Source of the DNA: an uncultured Faecalibacterium sp. | GTDB lineage: Bacteria > Bacillota > Clostridia > Oscillospirales > Ruminococcaceae | Assembly: GCA_934539245.1 (NCBI GenBank) | Contig: CAKTCK010000009.1 | Coordinates: forward strand, 5,859 to 69,858 | Direction: 5' to 3' | Length of the DNA: 64,000 nucleotides | Shown: piece after piece, positions 10,558 through 20,494 of the stretch | How positions within the stretch are numbered: the first letter of the stretch is position 1 | Layout: every line of letters starts with the position of its first letter | The notes under the pieces: model-generated | The model's database searches: none | The model's input: the letters and a program-made list of their open reading frames with translations, nothing else | What the model was told of the DNA's origin: nothing | Position numbers and translations under genes: made by a program

Positions 10558-10586
10558 GTGATAAAACTCCCCTGCCAGCCCTGCAA
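10558..10586 (-). promoter_or_regulatory. Possible secDF promoter
   Basis: TTGCAG (10581-10586), a 17-base spacer and TATCAC (10558-10563) on the minus strand. The -10 is a modest match, so this is tentative. Confidence 0.4.
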
Positions 10587-10625
10587 AGAGCCCCGCAGAG
10601 GAGAATATACAAATTATTTCAAGCC

Positions 10626-11906
10626 TTAGGCCATGTCAGCCAGCAGCTTTTCCACAACAGCCAGACGCACGCAGACGCACAGCAGCTCGGAAGCGGTCTC
10701 CACCTCGTCCAGACTGGGATAAGTGGGTGCGATGCGCAGGTGCGAGTCCTGCGGGTCCTTATGGTACGGATAGGCAGAGCCTGCGCCGGTCAGCACCAGA
10801 CCTGCGTTCTTGCACAGGTCTGCCACACGCTTGGCGCAGCCGGGCATGACATACAGGCTGATGAAGTAGCCGCCCTTGGGGTTGGTCCAGTGGGCAATAT
10901 CGCCACAGGGGGTGAGGTTGGCGGCAAAAGCGGTCTTGACGGCATCGAAGCAGGGCACCAGACGGCGGCGATGCTTTGCCATGTGTGCCAGAACGCCCTC
11001 CTTGTTCTTCAGGAAGCGGACGTGGCGCAGCTGGTTCATCTTATCGTAGCTGATGATCATCACCGCAAAGCGCTTGCACATATACTTCATGCTGTTGTCG
11101 CTGCAGGCAATGGCAGAAACGCCGGCACCCGGGAAGGTGATCTTGCTGGTGGAGGTGAACATGAACACGCGATCCTGCGTGCCGTACTTCTTGCTCACGT
11201 TCAGCAGCACGGGGGTCTCAATGATCTCCTCGGTCAGGTGATGGACGATGTATGCCTCATCCCAGAAAATCTTGAAATCCGGGGCGGCGGTCTTCATCTT
11301 TGCAAAGCGCTCGATGGTCTCATCGCTGTAGGTGTAGCCATCGGGGTTGGAGTACTGCGGCACGCACCAGATACCCTTGATGGTATCATCCTCTGCCACC
11401 AGCTTTTCCACAACGTCCATATCGGGGCCGTTGGGGGTCATGGGCACGCTGATGAGCTCAAAGCCGAACTCCTCAGTGATGGCAAAGTGACGGTCATAGC
11501 CGGGCACCGGGCAGAGGAACTTGCGCTTCTCCACCTGAGACCAGGGGCAGGGAGACTCCGGGAAGCCGAACACATAGCCGATGTTGATGAGGTTATACAT
11601 CAGCTGCAGGCTGGAGTTGCCGCCCACGAACACCTCGTTGGGCTTTACGCCGAACACATCTGCAAACAGGGCGCGCGCCTCATGCAGACCCTCCAGCTCG
11701 CCGTAGTTGCGGGCATCGGTGCCTGCATCCGTGGTGTAGTCGGTCATCTTCAGCAGATCCATTGCCAGATCCATCTGGTGGGGGCCGGGCTTGCCGCGTG
11801 CCATATTCAGCTTCAGACCCTTTGCCTGAAACTGCTTGTATTCCTGCTCCAGCGCTGCCTTTTCAGCGGTCAGCGCATCGCGATCCATCTCGTGATAATT
11901 TGCCAT
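10626..11906 (-). CDS. PLP-dependent aminotransferase (aspartate aminotransferase Ic-like)
   Basis: Fold-type I aminotransferase, 426 aa, resembling the family of Corynebacterium-type aspartate aminotransferases. The sequence shows the typical start (KGLKLNMARGKPGPHQMDL), VGGNSSLQLMYN, the PLP-contact D216/Y219 (WDEAY), and the Schiff-base lysine K255 in FTSTSKITFPGAG. A C-terminal arginine region, DSHLRIAPTYPS, follows. A GTG three codons upstream sits against the Shine-Dalgarno site; ATG 11906 has the proper 10-base spacing to AAAGGAG. It appears to be monocistronic with its own promoter. The substrate is inferred from family and not proven. Confidence 0.9.
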   Translation of the reverse strand: MANYHEMDRDALTAEKAALEQEYKQFQAKGLKLNMARGKPGPHQMDLAMDLLKMTDYTTDAGTDARNYGELEGLHEARALFADVFGVKPNEVFVGGNSSLQLMYNLINIGYVFGFPESPCPWSQVEKRKFLCPVPGYDRHFAITEEFGFELISVPMTPNGPDMDVVEKLVAEDDTIKGIWCVPQYSNPDGYTYSDETIERFAKMKTAAPDFKIFWDEAYIVHHLTEEIIETPVLLNVSKKYGTQDRVFMFTSTSKITFPGAGVSAIACSDNSMKYMCKRFAVMIISYDKMNQLRHVRFLKNKEGVLAHMAKHRRRLVPCFDAVKTAFAANLTPCGDIAHWTNPKGGYFISLYVMPGCAKRVADLCKNAGLVLTGAGSAYPYHKDPQDSHLRIAPTYPSLDEVETASELLCVCVRLAVVEKLLADMA

Positions 11907-12011
11907 TGAAAACACACTCCTTTATAGTACTTCCTATTACCCAGTTATATGGCTCGTCTTTTGCGGTATGCCCCTGCCAGAGAGCACACGCCGCACGTTC
12001 CACACTTTACT

Positions 12012-12040
12012 ATTATAGTACATTTTCCTGTCAGAAACAA
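12012..12040 (-). promoter_or_regulatory. Promoter of the aminotransferase gene
   Basis: TTGTTT (12035-12040), 17 bases, TATAAT (12012-12017) on the minus strand. It lies about 105 nt upstream of the ATG. Confidence 0.7.
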
Positions 12041-12052
12041 GAATTTGAAAGC

Positions 12053-12096
12053 AAAAAGCCCTGCCAAAAGCAAAAAGCTTTTGAAACAGGGCTTTT
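12053..12096 (-). terminator. clpX terminator
   Basis: Arms at 12053-12063 and 12087-12096 pair on the minus strand (AAAAGCCCTG...CAGGGCTTTTT), with an inner CAAAAG/CTTTTG pairing. It ends in T's and closes the tig-clpP-clpX run. Confidence 0.85.
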
Positions 12097-12131
12097 AGGC
12101 GGGTACGCTCCCCTGCTGTGCGACAATGCCG

Positions 12132-13454
<1,323 letters not shown>

Positions 13455-13490
13455 AGCTGTTTTTCCTTATCCTGGATAGATTATAGCGGT

Positions 13491-14087
13491 TTACCGGTGG
13501 GCAATGACCTCATCGATCAGGCCGTATTCCTTTGCCTGCTGCGCGGTAAGGTAGTTGTCGCGCTCGGTGTCCTGCTGGATCTTTTCCAGCGGCTGGCCGG
13601 TGTACTCGCTGAGCATCCGGTTCATCTTATCGCGGATATAGACCATGTGCTCAGCATGGATCTTGATATCCGTGGTCTGGCCGGAAAGGCCGCCGCCCTG
13701 ACCGCCGATCAGCGGCTGGTGGATCATGATCTCGGCGTTGGGCAGCGCAAAGCGCTTGCCCTTGGTGCCGCTTGCCAGCAGAAATGCACCCATAGAGGCG
13801 GCCATGCCCATGCAGATGGTGGAAACATCGCACTTAATATACTGCATGGTGTCGTGGATGGCCATACCGGCACTGATAGAGCCGCCGGGGCTGTTGATAT
13901 ACAGGCTGATGTCCTTATCCGGGTCCTGCCCTTCCAGATACAGCAGCTGCGCCACCACAAGGCTTGCGGTGGTATCGTTGACATCCTCGCTCAGCACGAT
14001 GATGCGATCGTTCAGCAGACGAGAGAAAATATCGTAGGAACGCTCTCCGTGCGCCGACTGCTCGACAACGTAAGGAACAAAACTCAT
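13491..14087 (-). CDS. clpP: ATP-dependent Clp protease proteolytic subunit
   Basis: Serine protease of the ClpXP complex, 198 aa. The catalytic triad is S98 (GMAASMG), H123 (MIHQPLIGG) and D173 (QQDTERDNY). The oxyanion segment SPGGS is near 66-70. The open frame continues upstream through an inverted repeat, but ATG 14087 with AGGAGG eight bases before it gives the family N-terminus SFVPYVVEQ. It is preceded by a long hairpin leader (14124-14175) that could control expression, and followed by clpX. Confidence 0.97.
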   Translation of the reverse strand: MSFVPYVVEQSAHGERSYDIFSRLLNDRIIVLSEDVNDTTASLVVAQLLYLEGQDPDKDISLYINSPGGSISAGMAIHDTMQYIKCDVSTICMGMAASMGAFLLASGTKGKRFALPNAEIMIHQPLIGGQGGGLSGQTTDIKIHAEHMVYIRDKMNRMLSEYTGQPLEKIQQDTERDNYLTAQQAKEYGLIDEVIAHR

Positions 14088-14123
14088 AAAGTTCGCCTCC
14101 TGAAATGGTTTAAGTTTATTGGC

Positions 14124-14175
14124 AAAATTGACCGATACGGGTCCCCTGTAAAGTTCAGCCGTACCGGTCAATTTT
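14124..14175 (-). promoter_or_regulatory. Long hairpin in the clpP leader
   Basis: A 17-bp stem (14124-14140 with 14159-14175, one G-U) closes an 18-base loop. The loop contains CTTTACAGGG (minus strand; 14144-14153), which is complementary to CCCTGTAAAG at 14204-14213. Loop pairing would form a pseudoknot and would also invade the tig terminator, so the tig-clpP junction can adopt alternative folds. Confidence 0.6.
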
Positions 14176-14185
14176 AACAACCTTT

Positions 14186-14207
14186 GATAAAACGCCTGCG
14201 GCGCTTT
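14186..14207 (-). terminator. Short terminator after tig
   Basis: On the minus strand AAGCGCC-GCA-GGCGTTTTAT forms a short stem with a T-run, just past the tig stop. It probably gives partial termination before clpP. Confidence 0.5.
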
Positions 14208-14224
14208 ACAGGGCCCGGCACTGA

Positions 14225-15541
14225 TTACTCAGCGTCAGCAGCCTTCTCAGCCTCTGCGGGCTTCTCCACGATGTTGGCGTGGCTCTTGATGAAGTCGATG
14301 GCCTTGGTGCGAGCCAGATCCTGCTTCAGATCCTCAATGTTGATCAGCTCACGCACCTTGTCCTCTTCCATCTTGTACTGGTCAGCAATGCGCTTGATCT
14401 CGGCATTGATCTCGTCCTCGGAAGCCTCGATGTGCTCAGCAGCAGCAACAGCCTCCAGAGCCAGACCGATCTTGACCTGCTTCTCAGCCTGCGGCATGAA
14501 AGCGGCGCGGAACTGCTCCATGGACTGACCCATATACTTCAGGTAGTCCTCCAGACGCAGACCCTGCTGCTCCACACGGAAAGCAAAGTCGTTGACCATC
14601 TCGTCCATGCGGACATCGTACATAGCCTGAGGGATCTCGCCCTCCATGCTCTCGATGACCTGATCGACCAGAGCATTCTCGACAGCCAGATCGTCCTGCT
14701 TGTCCAGCTGCTCCTGGTTGTTCTTGCGGATGGAAGCCTTGAACTCGTCCAGAGTGTCGTACTCGGAGCAGTCCTTTGCCAGCTCGTCATCCAGAGCGGG
14801 CAGCTCCTTGTACTTGACCTCGTGCAGCTTGATCTTAAAGACAGCAGCCTTGCCAGCCAGCTCAGCAGCCTGATACTCGGTGGGGAAGGTGACGTTCACG
14901 TCGAACTCCTCGCCGGCGGAGTGGCCAACGACCTGCTCCTCAAAGCCGGGGATGAAGCTGCCGCTGCCCAGAGTCAGGTTGTAGTGCTCAGCCTTGCCGC
15001 CCTCGAATGCGACACCGTCCACAAAGCCCTCGAAGTCGATATCAGCGATATCGCCATCCTGAGCAGCGCCCTCACGGGTCAGCTCACGGGCGTTGCGCTC
15101 CTGCACACGCTTCAGCTCAGCGTCCACAGCCTCGTCGGTAACAGTATGGACAGTCTTTTCCACGGTCAGACCATTGTAGCTGCCAACCTTGATCTCAGGC
15201 TTCACAGCGACCTTAACGGTCAGGGTAGCGCCCTCTGCCTCGCTGGCAGAATCCACGGTGACCTCAGGACGGCCCACGGGCTCCACGCCGGCTTCCTTAA
15301 CGGCAGCCTCAAAAGCCTCCGGGAACAGCTCGTTGATGGCATCGTAGGTAAAGACGTCTGCGCCGTACATCTTCTCGATCAAAGCCTTGGGAGCCTTGCC
15401 CTTACGGAAGCCCTGCACAGGGTACTTCTTGCCCTCTTTTTTGAAAACATCGGCAACAGCCTTCTTGAAGGTCTCTGCGTCGATGGAGAACTGCAGTTCT
15501 GCCATGCTCTTCTCGAGCTTTTCACACTTGATGAGATTCAT
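14225..15541 (-). CDS. tig: Trigger factor, ribosome-associated chaperone and prolyl isomerase
   Basis: Ribosome-bound chaperone, 438 aa, normal family length. The N-terminal ribosome-binding domain has the signature [18 protein letters not shown]. The FKBP-type PPIase domain follows (about 150-235; [28 protein letters not shown]). A helical C-terminal substrate cradle ends the protein. ATG 15541 has GGAGG eight bases upstream; a GTG five codons earlier overlaps that site. It lies directly upstream of clpP-clpX, the usual tig-clpP-clpX order. Confidence 0.97.
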   Translation of the reverse strand: MNLIKCEKLEKSMAELQFSIDAETFKKAVADVFKKEGKKYPVQGFRKGKAPKALIEKMYGADVFTYDAINELFPEAFEAAVKEAGVEPVGRPEVTVDSASEAEGATLTVKVAVKPEIKVGSYNGLTVEKTVHTVTDEAVDAELKRVQERNARELTREGAAQDGDIADIDFEGFVDGVAFEGGKAEHYNLTLGSGSFIPGFEEQVVGHSAGEEFDVNVTFPTEYQAAELAGKAAVFKIKLHEVKYKELPALDDELAKDCSEYDTLDEFKASIRKNNQEQLDKQDDLAVENALVDQVIESMEGEIPQAMYDVRMDEMVNDFAFRVEQQGLRLEDYLKYMGQSMEQFRAAFMPQAEKQVKIGLALEAVAAAEHIEASEDEINAEIKRIADQYKMEEDKVRELINIEDLKQDLARTKAIDFIKSHANIVEKPAEAEKAADAE

Positions 15542-15683
15542 TTGTTTATCCTCCACTCAAATATTCTATTGCTCAGGGCAGGAAGTTTTTGCCCGTGGCA
15601 ACCGCGCACCACGTCCTTGCTGTATGCACACGGAATGCGGGGACGCGCGCGCTCAATTGGGTGCAACAATCGCGTCAAAACTT

Positions 15684-15692
15684 ATTATAGCA
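15684..15692 (-). promoter_or_regulatory. Extended -10 promoter of tig
   Basis: TGC-TATAAT on the minus strand (TATAAT at 15684-15689) with a weak -35, about 135 nt upstream of the tig ATG. The rest of 15693-15906 is AT-rich with no gene seen. Confidence 0.6.
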
Positions 15693-15906
15693 CGCTCTGG
15701 ACACAATTGCCATACCAAATTTTTAAATTTTGTCGTTTCAATCAGTCAACTAACAATTTTAACAAAAAATCATCCATTTTTTGTATATTTTAGCATGGCA
15801 CAACAGATCATCAAGTTTTCCACTCTTGTAGCCTGCGTAAACCGTTCAATTTTACCACTTCTTATACTCTTACTTTTTCTTTTTGAAAACAGCGCAATGT
15901 CAAAAG

Positions 15907-15974
15907 TTGGGGGTTGTATAGGAACCGCCTGCAAAAGCCTGAAAACGGTGCAGGCGAAGCAATGCAGCCCCCAA
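15907..15974. repeat. Two-tier inverted repeat of unknown role
   Basis: The outer arms 15907-15918/15963-15974 (12 bp with G-U pairs) enclose an inner perfect 8-bp stem 15926-15933/15949-15956 (CGCCTGCA/TGCAGGCG). It lies between the tRNA-Ala terminator and the tig promoter. It could be a backup terminator, a small RNA or a repeat; nothing distinguishes these. Confidence 0.45.
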
Positions 15975-15989
15975 AAATCGGCTCCTGCA

Positions 15990-16029
15990 AAAAGAAAAGC
16001 ACCATACTTCCTACGAAGTACGGTGCTTT
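15990..16029 (-). terminator. tRNA-Ala terminator
   Basis: A 15-bp stem (15996-16010 with 16015-16029) with a 4-base loop, followed on the minus strand by a T-rich stretch. It begins two bases past the tRNA CCA end. Confidence 0.9.
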
Positions 16030-16030
16030 C

Positions 16031-16106
<76 letters not shown>

Positions 16107-16139
16107 AGATATTTGGCTTTGTGCCTGACGACATGGGTT

Positions 16140-16168
16140 ATTATACCAGCCGGAGGGGCGCTTGTCAA
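16140..16168 (-). promoter_or_regulatory. Consensus promoter of tRNA-Ala
   Basis: Exact TTGACA (16163-16168), 17 bases, exact TATAAT (16140-16145) on the minus strand, about 33 nt upstream of the tRNA. Confidence 0.93.
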
Positions 16169-16277
16169 CGGTTTTTTACAAAAATCTATCTTCTTTTTTC
16201 GGCGGCGCTGCACACCCCGCCACTTTTGACGCAGCTGCGTTTTTTCTCAGCCTATTCTCATGCAAAACGCCGCCGCA

Positions 16278-17885
16278 TCACCTGTCCCATTTGTCGCACA
16301 GGGCGTTGATCTGGTCGGCAAATTTTGCCAGATCTTTATTTGCACCGCCCTCGTTGTGCTCGATGACCCGCAGCAGGCGCTTCCCGGCGCTGAGTAGTCG
16401 CTGGAACACGGTAGCAGCGCGGTTTGCACCCTCGCCTGTCCTCTGCTCCACGCGAACCTTCGTACCCTCCTGCAGGCAGACTGCACCCTCGGCACCGATG
16501 GCCCACTGCGCACCGTTGTAGGGCGCACAGGCGGTAAAGTCCTGTTCGGTCAGGGTGTCCACAAAGCGGTTCTCTACCTCGTCCTCGCCGTGGATCACGA
16601 ACACCCGCCGGGGCTTTTCCGTAAAGGCGTTCACCCAACGCAGCAAGCCGTCTTTATCGGCATGGCCGGACATTCCGGTCAGCTGGCAGATCTCCGCCTT
16701 CACCTCGATAGGCTCGCCGAACAGTTTGACCGACTCCACCCCCTCGATGAGGGTGCGCCCCAAGGTGCCCACGGCCTGAAAGCCCACGAACAGGATGGTG
16801 CATTCCGGCCGCCACAGGTTGTGCTTGAGGTGGTGGCGGATGCGTCCGGCTTCGCACATTCCGCTGGCAGACAAAATGACCTTGGGCGTGCGGTCGGTGT
16901 TGATCATGCGGGAGTCCTCGCTGGTCACGCTGATGCGCAGCCCCGGCACGTTGATGGGGTCGATGCCCTTTTCCAGCAGAGCGCGGGTCTGGGCGTCAAA
17001 GCAATCGGGGTCTGTATCCCGGAAGATACGGGTAGCTTCGGTGGCCAGCGGGCTGTCGATGTAGACCGGGAAGTTGCCGTGCCCCCTGACCAGCCCTTTT
17101 TCCTTAATCTCCCGCAGAAAATACAGCATCTCCTGCGTGCGTCCCACCGCAAAGCTGGGCACTACCACGTTGCCGCCCCGGTCAAAGGTGCGCTGCAAAA
17201 TTTTTGCCAGCTCTGCCACATAGTCCGGCCGGGGGGCGTGGTTGCGGTCGCCGTAGGTGGACTCCATGAACACATAGTCCGCCTGCTGGATATAAGTAGG
17301 GTCTTTTATGATGGGCTGATCCAGATTGCCGATATCGCCGGAGAACACCAGCTTTGTGGTGGTGCTGCCCTCGGTGATCCACAGCTCGATGCTGGCAGAG
17401 CCCAGCAGGTGCCCCACATCCACGAACCGCGCTTCGATGCCCGGGGCAAGCTGGATGCGTTTGCCGTACTCCACGCCCCGGAACAGGCGGCAGGCGGCTT
17501 CGGCATCCTGTATGGTGTACATGGGCTCTACCGGCTCTGCGCCGGAGCGCTTGCCCTTGCGGTTTTTCCACTCGGCTTCAAACTCCTGAATATGCGCCGA
17601 GTCCCGCAGCATGATGCCGCACAGTTCCACCGTGGGGATGGTGGCGTAGATCCTGCCCCGGAAGCCGTTGTGCGCCAGCAGCGGCAAAAGGCCGGTATGG
17701 TCGATATGGGCATGGGTGATGAGCACAAAGTCGATCTCGCCGGGGGCTACGGGCAGGGGCTGGTTTTCGTACACATTCTTGCCCTGCTCCATGCCGTAGT
17801 CGATAAGGAAACGCTGCCCTGCCGCTTCCAGCATGGTGCAGCTGCCGGTCACCTCATGGTTCGCGCCTAAAAATGTCAGCTTCAA
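16278..17885 (-). CDS. MBL-fold / beta-CASP ribonuclease-like protein
   Basis: Metallo-beta-lactamase-fold hydrolase of the RNA-processing beta-CASP group, 535 aa. The zinc motif HAHIDHTG has H58, H60, D62 and H63; further ligands lie in DVGHLLGSA and FSGDIG. The beta-CASP insertion is at about 235-380 (PSFAVGRTQEML, ILSASGMCEAGRIRHHL), followed by an RMMBL-type C-terminus (GMSGHADKDGLLRWV). TTG at 17885 is the likely start, with GGAGG nine bases upstream. Relatives are CPSF-73-like nucleases; its RNA substrate is unknown. It is divergent from typA. Confidence 0.9.
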   Translation of the reverse strand: MKLTFLGANHEVTGSCTMLEAAGQRFLIDYGMEQGKNVYENQPLPVAPGEIDFVLITHAHIDHTGLLPLLAHNGFRGRIYATIPTVELCGIMLRDSAHIQEFEAEWKNRKGKRSGAEPVEPMYTIQDAEAACRLFRGVEYGKRIQLAPGIEARFVDVGHLLGSASIELWITEGSTTTKLVFSGDIGNLDQPIIKDPTYIQQADYVFMESTYGDRNHAPRPDYVAELAKILQRTFDRGGNVVVPSFAVGRTQEMLYFLREIKEKGLVRGHGNFPVYIDSPLATEATRIFRDTDPDCFDAQTRALLEKGIDPINVPGLRISVTSEDSRMINTDRTPKVILSASGMCEAGRIRHHLKHNLWRPECTILFVGFQAVGTLGRTLIEGVESVKLFGEPIEVKAEICQLTGMSGHADKDGLLRWVNAFTEKPRRVFVIHGEDEVENRFVDTLTEQDFTACAPYNGAQWAIGAEGAVCLQEGTKVRVEQRTGEGANRAATVFQRLLSAGKRLLRVIEHNEGGANKDLAKFADQINALCDKWDR

Positions 17886-17917
17886 TGCAAAACACCTCCG
17901 GTTCGTTTTATGGCTTT

Positions 17918-17926
17918 AGTATAGCA
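17918..17926 (-). promoter_or_regulatory. Extended -10 promoter of the beta-CASP gene
   Basis: TGC-TATACT on the minus strand, about 30 nt upstream of the TTG start, with a weak -35. Confidence 0.55.
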
Positions 17927-18008
17927 TATTTTTAAGGTACACGCCGCACAAATCTGCGGGAAGTTTGCGGGCATAATGCTGAAATGCAGAAAAAATTTTT
18001 ATACAATC

Positions 18009-18036
18009 TTGACAAACCACCCTGTTCTGTTATAAA
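18009..18036 (+). promoter_or_regulatory. typA promoter
   Basis: TTGACA (18009-18014), 16 bases, TATAAA (18031-18036), about 65 nt before the typA ATG. Confidence 0.75.
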
Positions 18037-18099
18037 CTTAGGTTTGTATGACGTTCGTTCGTATTTTATGAGTCTTTTTAAATAGAGAGGTAGAAATTT

Positions 18100-19923
18100 A
18101 TGGTTCGTAACGATTTGCGCAACGTTGCCATTATCGCTCACGTTGACCACGGCAAGACCACGCTGGTGGATGCCCTGCTGCGTCAGAGCGGCGCTTTCCG
18201 CGATAATCAGGCCGTGGCCGAGCGCGTGATGGACAGCGGCGATATCGAGCGTGAGCGCGGCATCACCATTCTGGCAAAGAACTGCTCCTGCACCTACAAG
18301 GGCGTTAAGATCAACATCGTCGATACCCCGGGCCATGCCGACTTTGGCGGCGAGGTGGAGCGCGTGCTGAAGATGGTCAACGGCGTGCTGCTGCTGGTGG
18401 ACGCTGCCGAGGGCTGCATGCCCCAGACCCGCTTTGTGCTGCAGAAAGCTCTGCAGCAGAACCTGAGCCTTGTGGTGGCTATCAACAAGATCGACCGTCC
18501 CGATGCCCGCATCAAGGAAGTTATCGACGAGGTGCTGTATCTGCTGATGGATCTGGGCGCTACCGACGAGCAGCTGGAGTGCCCCATCCTGTTCTGCTGC
18601 GGCCGTCAGGGCACTGCAAGCCTTGATCCCGATGTGCCCGGCACCGACCTGATCCCCCTGTTCGACACCCTGCTGGACACCATCCAGCCGCCGGAGGGCG
18701 ACCCCGAGGCTCCCTTCCAGATGCTGGTGTCCTCTGTGGACTACAACGAGTTCGTGGGCCGCATCGGCATCGGCCGCATCCAGAACGGCGTTGCCAAGGT
18801 GGGCGAGGAAGTTGTCGTCTGCGACTGGCACAACCCCGACCTGAAGATGCGCGGCCGCCTGACCAAGCTGTACGACTTCCAGGCCAACGGCCGTCAGCCC
18901 TGTGATAACATCACCGCAGGCGATATCGTGGCTTTCTCCGGTCTGCCGGATGTGACCATCGGCAATACCCTGTGCAGCCCCGCTCAGATCGATCCGCTGC
19001 CCTTTGTCAAGATCAACGACCCCACCGTGGAGATGACCTTCTCCGTCAACGACAGCCCGCTGGCAGGCCGTGAGGGCAAGTACGTCACCAGCCGCCAGAT
19101 CCGCGACCGTCTGCAGAAGGAGCTGCTGAAGGACGTTGCTCTGAAGGTGGAGGACTCCCCCACGACCGATTCCTTCCGCGTCATGGGCCGTGGTGAGATG
19201 CACCTGTCCATCCTGATCGAGACCATGCGCCGCGAGGGCTACGAGCTTCAGGTCTCTCCCCCGCACGTTCTGACCAAAGTTATCGACGGCAAGACCTACG
19301 AGCCTATGGAGCATGTTGTCATCGACGTGCCCACCCAGTATCAGGGCGCTGTCATGACCGGTCTGGGTCAGCGCAAGGCTCTGCTGCAGCAGATCGAGTC
19401 TCTGGGCACCGACCGTGTCCGTCTGGAGTTCCGTATGCCCAGCCGCGGCCTGTTCGGCTACCGCAACCAGTTCCTGACCGATACCCACGGCGAGGGCATC
19501 ATCAACCAGATCTTCGACGGCTACGATGTCTGGGCTGGCATGATTGCCAACCGCTCCACCGGCTCTCTGGTCAGCTTTGAGACCGGCGACGCCGTCACCT
19601 ACGGTCTGTACAATGCCCAGCAGCGCGGCACCCTGCTTGTCGGTGCTGGCGAGAAGGTGTACGAGGGTATGGTCATCGGCTACACCGCTTCCGGCGAGGA
19701 TGTGGACGTGAACGTCTGCAAGACCAAGCACCTGACCAACACCCGCGCTTCCGGCTCTGACGACGCACTGCGCCTGATCCCCGTCAGCAAGCTGAGCCTG
19801 GAGGGCTGTCTGGAGTTCCTGGCTCAGGACGAGCTGCTGGAGGTGACCCCGGAGAATCTGCGCATCCGCAAGCAGATCCTAAACCACGACCAGCGCATGA
19901 AGGCCAAGAGCAAGCTGAAGTAA
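18100..19923 (+). CDS. typA: Translational GTPase TypA/BipA
   Basis: Ribosome-associated GTPase involved in 50S assembly and stress adaptation, 607 aa, the family's usual size. The G-domain motifs are AHVDHGKTTLVDALL (G1), RGITILAKN (G2), DTPGHADFGGEV (G3) and NKIDRPDAR (G4). EF-G-like domains III and V and the BipA-specific C-terminal domain follow (SRGLFGYRNQFLTDTHGEG). ATG follows GAGAGGT. It is a single-gene unit with its own promoter and terminator. Codon use is strongly biased to GC-ending codons, as in highly expressed genes. Confidence 0.97.
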   Translation: MVRNDLRNVAIIAHVDHGKTTLVDALLRQSGAFRDNQAVAERVMDSGDIERERGITILAKNCSCTYKGVKINIVDTPGHADFGGEVERVLKMVNGVLLLVDAAEGCMPQTRFVLQKALQQNLSLVVAINKIDRPDARIKEVIDEVLYLLMDLGATDEQLECPILFCCGRQGTASLDPDVPGTDLIPLFDTLLDTIQPPEGDPEAPFQMLVSSVDYNEFVGRIGIGRIQNGVAKVGEEVVVCDWHNPDLKMRGRLTKLYDFQANGRQPCDNITAGDIVAFSGLPDVTIGNTLCSPAQIDPLPFVKINDPTVEMTFSVNDSPLAGREGKYVTSRQIRDRLQKELLKDVALKVEDSPTTDSFRVMGRGEMHLSILIETMRREGYELQVSPPHVLTKVIDGKTYEPMEHVVIDVPTQYQGAVMTGLGQRKALLQQIESLGTDRVRLEFRMPSRGLFGYRNQFLTDTHGEGIINQIFDGYDVWAGMIANRSTGSLVSFETGDAVTYGLYNAQQRGTLLVGAGEKVYEGMVIGYTASGEDVDVNVCKTKHLTNTRASGSDDALRLIPVSKLSLEGCLEFLAQDELLEVTPENLRIRKQILNHDQRMKAKSKLK

Positions 19924-19946
19924 TTTTACAAAAGCATCCTTATTAT

Positions 19947-19990
19947 AGCAGCGCAGAAGCACCTACGGGCGTTTTTGCGCTGCTTTTTTG
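19947..19990 (+). terminator. typA terminator
   Basis: A 9-bp stem AGCAGCGCA/TGCGCTGCT (19947-19955, 19976-19984) followed by six T's. Confidence 0.88.
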
Positions 19991-20029
19991 TTCCCGGCAA
20001 ATTTCCCCGTACATTTTTGCAAAAAAGGC

Positions 20030-20058
20030 TTGCAAAAGTGCAATGACTGCGGTATAAT
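20030..20058 (+). promoter_or_regulatory. tRNA-Asn promoter
   Basis: TTGCAA (20030-20035), 17 bases, TATAAT (20053-20058), about 20 nt upstream of the tRNA. Confidence 0.88.
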
Positions 20059-20079
20059 ATTTCTCGCAGTCACTGATAT

Positions 20080-20156
20080 GCCTCTTTAGCTCAGTCGGTT
20101 AGAGCACCTGACTGTTAATCAGGGTGTCGCCTGTTCGAGTCAGGCAAGAGGCGCCA
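20080..20156 (+). tRNA. tRNA-Asn (anticodon GTT)
   Basis: A 77-nt cloverleaf with acceptor GCCTCTT/AAGAGGC, anticodon arm CCTGA-CTGTTAA-TCAGG, T-arm GCCTGTTCGAGTCAGGC, discriminator G and encoded CCA. Anticodon GTT reads AAC/AAU. Confidence 0.97.
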
Positions 20157-20160
20157 GCAA

Positions 20161-20190
20161 AGCGATGGATATTTTTCCATCGCTTTTTTG
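20161..20190 (+). terminator. tRNA-Asn terminator
   Basis: An 8-bp stem AGCGATGG/CCATCGCT (20161-20168, 20177-20184) followed by a T-run. Confidence 0.9.
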
Positions 20191-20243
20191 TTTTTCATGT
20201 ATCTTTTTTCACCCTTTCTTTACGATTCTTAAAGAATATCGCC

Positions 20244-20272
20244 TTGAAGAACCCTAGTGGATGTGGTATACT
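20244..20272 (+). promoter_or_regulatory. Promoter of the exporter locus
   Basis: TTGAAG (20244-20249), 17 bases, TATACT (20267-20272). It predicts a transcript start near 20279 and a leader of about 215 nt before the ABC exporter gene. Confidence 0.78.
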
Positions 20273-20327
20273 TTTATAAGTTTATAGATGTAGAAAAGCT
20301 GCATCGCTTTCCCACATCCGCAGACAG

Positions 20328-20388
20328 GCGCTCCCCCGGTCAGGACAACAGCTCAGGTTTCGACTGCCGTGCAGGAGCGCAGTTTTTT
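20328..20388 (+). promoter_or_regulatory. Possible attenuator in the exporter leader
   Basis: GCGCTCC (20328-20334) pairs with GGAGCGC (20374-20380), and the second arm is followed by a six-T run. A competing small stem ACTGC/GCAGT (about 20363-20382) uses the same right arm and the same T-run. The arrangement resembles a transcription attenuator or riboswitch expression platform. I do not recognise a known aptamer class. The rest of 20389-20494 shows no gene. Confidence 0.35.
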
Positions 20389-20494
20389 CGTTGGTCAAAT
20401 CAGCAGGCAGGCCGGTGGCTTTGTGCGGCAAGTACGGGGCGGCAGGGCGGCTTTGTGTCGTTTGAATAAATCTGTAGAATAAAAGGAAACATCT

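Noticed and set aside
8856..11909. 1017-codon plus-strand frame spanning secDF and the aminotransferase
   Set aside because: Crosses two well-supported genes and their intergenic leader in antisense, with no family resemblance.
17932..19731. 599-codon minus-strand frame antisense to typA
   Set aside because: Antisense shadow of a highly codon-biased gene.
20257..20469. A 70-aa plus-strand frame just before the C39 exporter, considered as its precursor peptide
   Set aside because: It begins at the promoter -10 region, has no ribosome-binding site and no GG-type leader, so it is not a credible peptide gene.
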